The notes under the pieces: generated by a model
What the model was told of the DNA's origin: nothing
What the model saw: only the letters and a program-made list of their open reading frames with translations
Database searches by the model: none
Program-made: the position numbers and the translations under genes
Assembly: GCA_021203305.1 (NCBI GenBank)
Contig: JAJQBK010000019.1
Span: forward strand, 1-64,000
Length of the DNA: 64,000 bases
Direction of reading: 5' to 3'
DNA from: Lachnospiraceae bacterium
GTDB taxonomy: Bacteria > Bacillota > Clostridia > Lachnospirales > Lachnospiraceae
In this document: one piece after another, positions 61,499 through 64,000 of the stretch
Numbering within the stretch: the first letter of the stretch is position 1
Layout: each line of letters begins with the position of its first letter

Positions 61499-62263
61499 TC
61501 ATCTGTACATTCCTCCATAGCCGCCATAGCCGCCCATGCCTCCTCCGCAGCACATGCCGCTTCCGCCGCAGCAGAGGTTGCAGACCAGATTGGTGATGCA
61601 GAGCCTTAAGCAGATATTACTGCCGCCCGAGGATGGGAACCCGTATCCCGCCTGTCTGCGCGTGTACCAGGAGCCGCCGTTCTCCAGCTGGGACACCAAC
61701 GACCGATAATCCTGATTGCCCGGCTCCATAGACTGCGCCTTTTTCGCGTGCTCCAAAGCCTTCACGTTATTGCCCAGTCCCGCGTGGGCCAGCGCGCTGT
61801 AATAATACCAGCGGGCGTTTCTCTCACTCTCCGCCATGCCGTCCAGAACGGTTCTCGCCTCTCTGTAATACCCGCTGCGGATATAATTGCCCGCCGCCCG
61901 AAGATGGGTGTCGTCCTCATATCCGGTGTTCTGCTGCTGTCTTCCGTAGCCGCCGAATCCGCCGTAGCCTCCTCCATAGCCGCCATAGCTTCTTCCGTAG
62001 CCGCTGCTGTACCCGCCGCCATAACCGCCCGAATAACTGCTACCGCCATAACCGGAATCCCCCTGATATCCTTCTGTCCGCTCCTTCATGATCTGCTGAT
62101 AGGCCGCCTGGATATCCTTGAATTTTTCCTCCGCCTGCGCCTTGTTGGGGTTATTGATGTTGGCGTCCGGGTGGTATTTCCTGCTCAGTGTCTTATATGC
62201 TTTTTTGATTTCCTCGTCGCTTGCGCTTCTGCTCACTCCCAGAACGCTGTACGGATCACTCAT
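61499..62263 (-). CDS. J-domain protein with Gly/Tyr-rich linker and Cys-rich tail
   Basis: 254 residues. A J domain ([20 protein letters not shown]; the HPD motif is present in KYHPDAN) stimulates a DnaK ATPase. Residues 75-110 are a low-complexity Gly/Tyr/Ser stretch. A TPR-like helical region follows (about 120-190). The C-terminus contains clustered cysteines ([14 protein letters not shown]), maybe metal binding or lipid-modified. Its start overlaps the DUF5685 gene by eight bases. Confidence 0.85.
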   Translation of the reverse strand: MSDPYSVLGVSRSASDEEIKKAYKTLSRKYHPDANINNPNKAQAEEKFKDIQAAYQQIMKERTEGYQGDSGYGGSSYSGGYGGGYSSGYGRSYGGYGGGYGGFGGYGRQQQNTGYEDDTHLRAAGNYIRSGYYREARTVLDGMAESERNARWYYYSALAHAGLGNNVKALEHAKKAQSMEPGNQDYRSLVSQLENGGSWYTRRQAGYGFPSSGGSNICLRLCITNLVCNLCCGGSGMCCGGGMGGYGGYGGMYR

Positions 62264-63095
62264 GTTCTTTTTCCTTCTCCCGCTTCTCTCTCGCCACCTG
62301 ATATCTGCACCACACCCCGGAATACAGAATGTTGCGCAGGATGTCCACGTGTTCGATGATGGGAAGCTGCTCGAACGCCTTGCAGCACTCCGCGATCATC
62401 ATGGTGAGAATCGTGTGGACGTCGTCCTCAAATTCCGGATTTTGATAACGTTCCTTCAACGGATTATAATTATTTTTCTTAATATCGATCTCTATATCCT
62501 CGTAAGCGTCCGCCAGATAAATAAATTTGCCCAGATAATAACCCAGCCGGCGCAGAGTTTCCTCCCACTCATCCTCCTTCATGGCAATGATCTCAGCCAT
62601 CACGGAGCCGAACAGCCCGGCCATGGTATCAATGTCCGTCTGCCCTTTCTTTTCCTCATCAGCGAGCTGGCGCATCAGCTTCAGGATAGCGTCCACCTTT
62701 TTGCGGTACCTTGCATTGATCCTGCGCTCCCCTTTGCCAAGAAGCTTTTCCATGGTAAGGCCGGACAGCTTTCTCTCATCCTTCCAGTCATCCTGCGCTT
62801 TCAGATAAGTCAGCAGCACGTTCATGTCCGCCACGTACTCTGTCACCTCGCTGGTGACGGCCGGGTGTTTTTCCATGGGATGAGCCAGGCACCTGCGGTA
62901 ATCCGTGGCTTCCTCAGGCTCATACAGCGAGGTTAAAAGCATCAGCACGAAGGTCATATCGTAGCTTAAGGAGATCTGCCCTGCCCTGCCGTAATTTTTT
63001 TTCAGCGCATGGCACAGACCGCAGTAATAGGAATGATAGACATCAAATTCCTTATATTTCATTTCAGCCTTATTGACGATCACGTACCCAAACAT
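62256..63095 (-). CDS. DUF5685 family protein
   Basis: 279 residues, helical, starting [20 protein letters not shown] and including [17 protein letters not shown] (CxxC) near residue 27. Later features are [18 protein letters not shown] and [19 protein letters not shown], which recall isoprenoid-type helical folds. Function is unknown. The last eight bases overlap the J-domain gene, so they are translated together. Confidence 0.75.
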   Translation of the reverse strand: MFGYVIVNKAEMKYKEFDVYHSYYCGLCHALKKNYGRAGQISLSYDMTFVLMLLTSLYEPEEATDYRRCLAHPMEKHPAVTSEVTEYVADMNVLLTYLKAQDDWKDERKLSGLTMEKLLGKGERRINARYRKKVDAILKLMRQLADEEKKGQTDIDTMAGLFGSVMAEIIAMKEDEWEETLRRLGYYLGKFIYLADAYEDIEIDIKKNNYNPLKERYQNPEFEDDVHTILTMMIAECCKAFEQLPIIEHVDILRNILYSGVWCRYQVAREKREKEKEHE

Positions 63096-63106
63096 CTTCC
63101 GTCACC

Positions 63107-63505
63107 TCAGCTGCGCTTTGTAAATTCCGTGCCGCATTTCCGGCAGGTGATCACAATCTTGCCCTTTCCTCTGGGTACCCGGATTTTCTGCCCGCAGCCA
63201 GGACATTTGTAAATATGATAGTCCTTGCTCTGGGAAGCGCCGCGCTTAAAGCCGCTGAATCTGTTTTTGACCGCGGCCTCCATCTGCAGATATTTCTGAT
63301 TTTCCTCGTACCTCTTCGTGGTATTTTTGGAAAAGGTGCGGAACAGCTCGATCGCCAGACAGACCAAGCTGATGTAATAAAACACCTGTCCGAAGACAAA
63401 GGACAGCACCAGGCAGGCAATCACCACGATGCTCAGAAACTGGTTCAGACGGTCCGTACCATAGCGCCCGTACATAAAACGGGCAAACCGATCTCTTAAT
63501 CTCAT
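63107..63505 (-). CDS. Membrane protein with C-terminal zinc ribbon
   Basis: 132 residues: two close hydrophobic helices (LNQFLSIVVIACLVLSFVFG, then QVFYYISLVCLAIELF), a charged helix, and a zinc ribbon with CPGCGQ and CRKCG. It is the first gene of a three-gene operon with DUF5685 and the J-domain protein (gap 11, overlap 8). GAGGTG precedes the ATG. Function unknown. Confidence 0.7.
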   Translation of the reverse strand: MRLRDRFARFMYGRYGTDRLNQFLSIVVIACLVLSFVFGQVFYYISLVCLAIELFRTFSKNTTKRYEENQKYLQMEAAVKNRFSGFKRGASQSKDYHIYKCPGCGQKIRVPRGKGKIVITCRKCGTEFTKRS

Positions 63506-63819
63506 AATATAACACCTCGCTGTAGAAATTTTAAGAATTGTCGCAAAATGGGCATATTATTTCGCGGCGGTTCCTAACTGAATACTGTAAAAGCCGTCGT
63601 CCGCTGTCCGGTCTCTGAAGCGCGCAGGCACGTCACAAATCCGGCTGTTGATGATGCTTTTACACTAACTTAATCCAATCCTCAGCGTTTCTCAATTAAT
63701 TATATATGAAAAAAAGTAAAACTTTCCTAAATATAGAGGTAAAGGCCGCTGTTCACAGCCGCTTCCCTCTCCTTCACCGGACGCCTTACGGTGTACAAGA
63801 CGCCCTGCAAGTAAAGGTA
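63506..63819. other. Intergenic region with a long inverted repeat
   Basis: No gene is seen. GTAAAAGC (63587-63594) and GCTTTTAC (63654-63661) enclose about 60 bases that can fold further. A TATAAT box lies near 63695-63705 on the minus strand and may serve the zinc-ribbon operon, although its -35 box is poor. Confidence 0.4.
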
Positions 63820-64000
63820 TCATATCGCGTCCAGCGCCGCCTCGATATCCTCGATCAGATCCTCCTTATCCTCCAGCCCCAGGCTGATGCGGATCAGCTC
63901 CGCCGGCACGCCCGCCTCGCGCAGCTGCTCATCGTTCATCTGCCGGTGCGTGGAGGTTGCCGGATTCAGGCAGCAGGTGCGGGCGTCCGCCACATGAGTC
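63820..64000 (-). CDS. O-acetylhomoserine sulfhydrylase family enzyme, 3' part
   Basis: The last 60 codons of a gene that starts beyond the window. The sequence HVADARTCCLNPATSTHRQM, then PAELIRISLGLEDKEDLIED, is the conserved C-terminus of PLP-dependent MetY/MetB-type enzymes; the THRQ and IRISLGLED segments are diagnostic. MetY makes homocysteine from O-acetylhomoserine and sulfide. The PLP lysine is outside the window. Confidence 0.85.
   Translation of the reverse strand, partial: THVADARTCCLNPATSTHRQMNDEQLREAGVPAELIRISLGLEDKEDLIEDIEAALDAI

Overview
This window looks like the chromosome of a Clostridia member, most likely Lachnospiraceae. The grounds are low-GC-Gram-positive Shine-Dalgarno sites and sigma-A promoters, the ftsH-uvrC-hprK-glcK-murB-whiA-HPr-fba order, a SleB-type cell wall hydrolase with SH3 domains, a G5/LysM/M23 peptidase, an Amt-PII fusion, and lineage-typical families (DUF6145, DUF5685, Rpn-like nuclease). 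The assignment comes from gene families and order, not from a search.

Layout. (1) 1-8200 is a decayed accessory region. It holds a DUF2798-like membrane protein, a potassium channel, an Ada-type zinc protein, and an MmeI-like restriction-methyltransferase gene split in two (5' part 6990-7982, 3' part 2315-3133). Between the halves lie a PBECR4-like protein, a structured RNA candidate with its own promoter and terminator, and prophage tail debris carrying GNAT and ACT genes. Nearly every gene here is truncated, deleted or frameshifted. (2) 8200-49047 is mostly minus-strand core genome: dusB, birA, argF, SPFH/NfeD, a SleB-like hydrolase, a heterodimeric ABC exporter with an attenuator-like leader, an Rpn-like nuclease, an rRNA/tRNA methyltransferase, pfkA, dnaE, murA, an M23 peptidase, amt-PII, a small alarmone synthetase, galE, a UDPGP pyrophosphorylase, a cyclophilin (plus strand), fba, an HPr/Crh-like protein, whiA, murB, glcK, hprK, uvrC and ftsH. 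(3) 49215-58771 is a 9.5-kb integrated element between ftsH and pyrG, flanked by 28-bp direct repeats. It has a repressor, an excisionase-like gene, HTH/replication-like genes with a palindrome array, a SprT-like metallopeptidase, a DUF1492-type regulator, a frameshifted glycosyltransferase, a small terminase, a Uma2 nuclease, an RHH protein and a tyrosine integrase. It has no large terminase, portal, capsid or tail genes, so it resembles a phage satellite (PICI-like). (4) 58846-64000 holds pyrG, a HAD hydrolase, a J-domain/DUF5685/zinc-ribbon operon and the 3' end of an O-acetylhomoserine sulfhydrylase gene.

Working together: pfkA, fba, glcK, hprK and the HPr/Crh-like protein form a glycolysis and carbon-control set; murA, murB, the hydrolases and whiA cover wall synthesis and division; amt-PII handles nitrogen.

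Strongest leads: the satellite-like element; a BmrB-style leader peptide and terminators in front of the ABC exporter; two copies of a 150-nt hairpin element whose stems covary; and the structured RNA at 3760-3936. No tRNA, rRNA or CRISPR array was seen.
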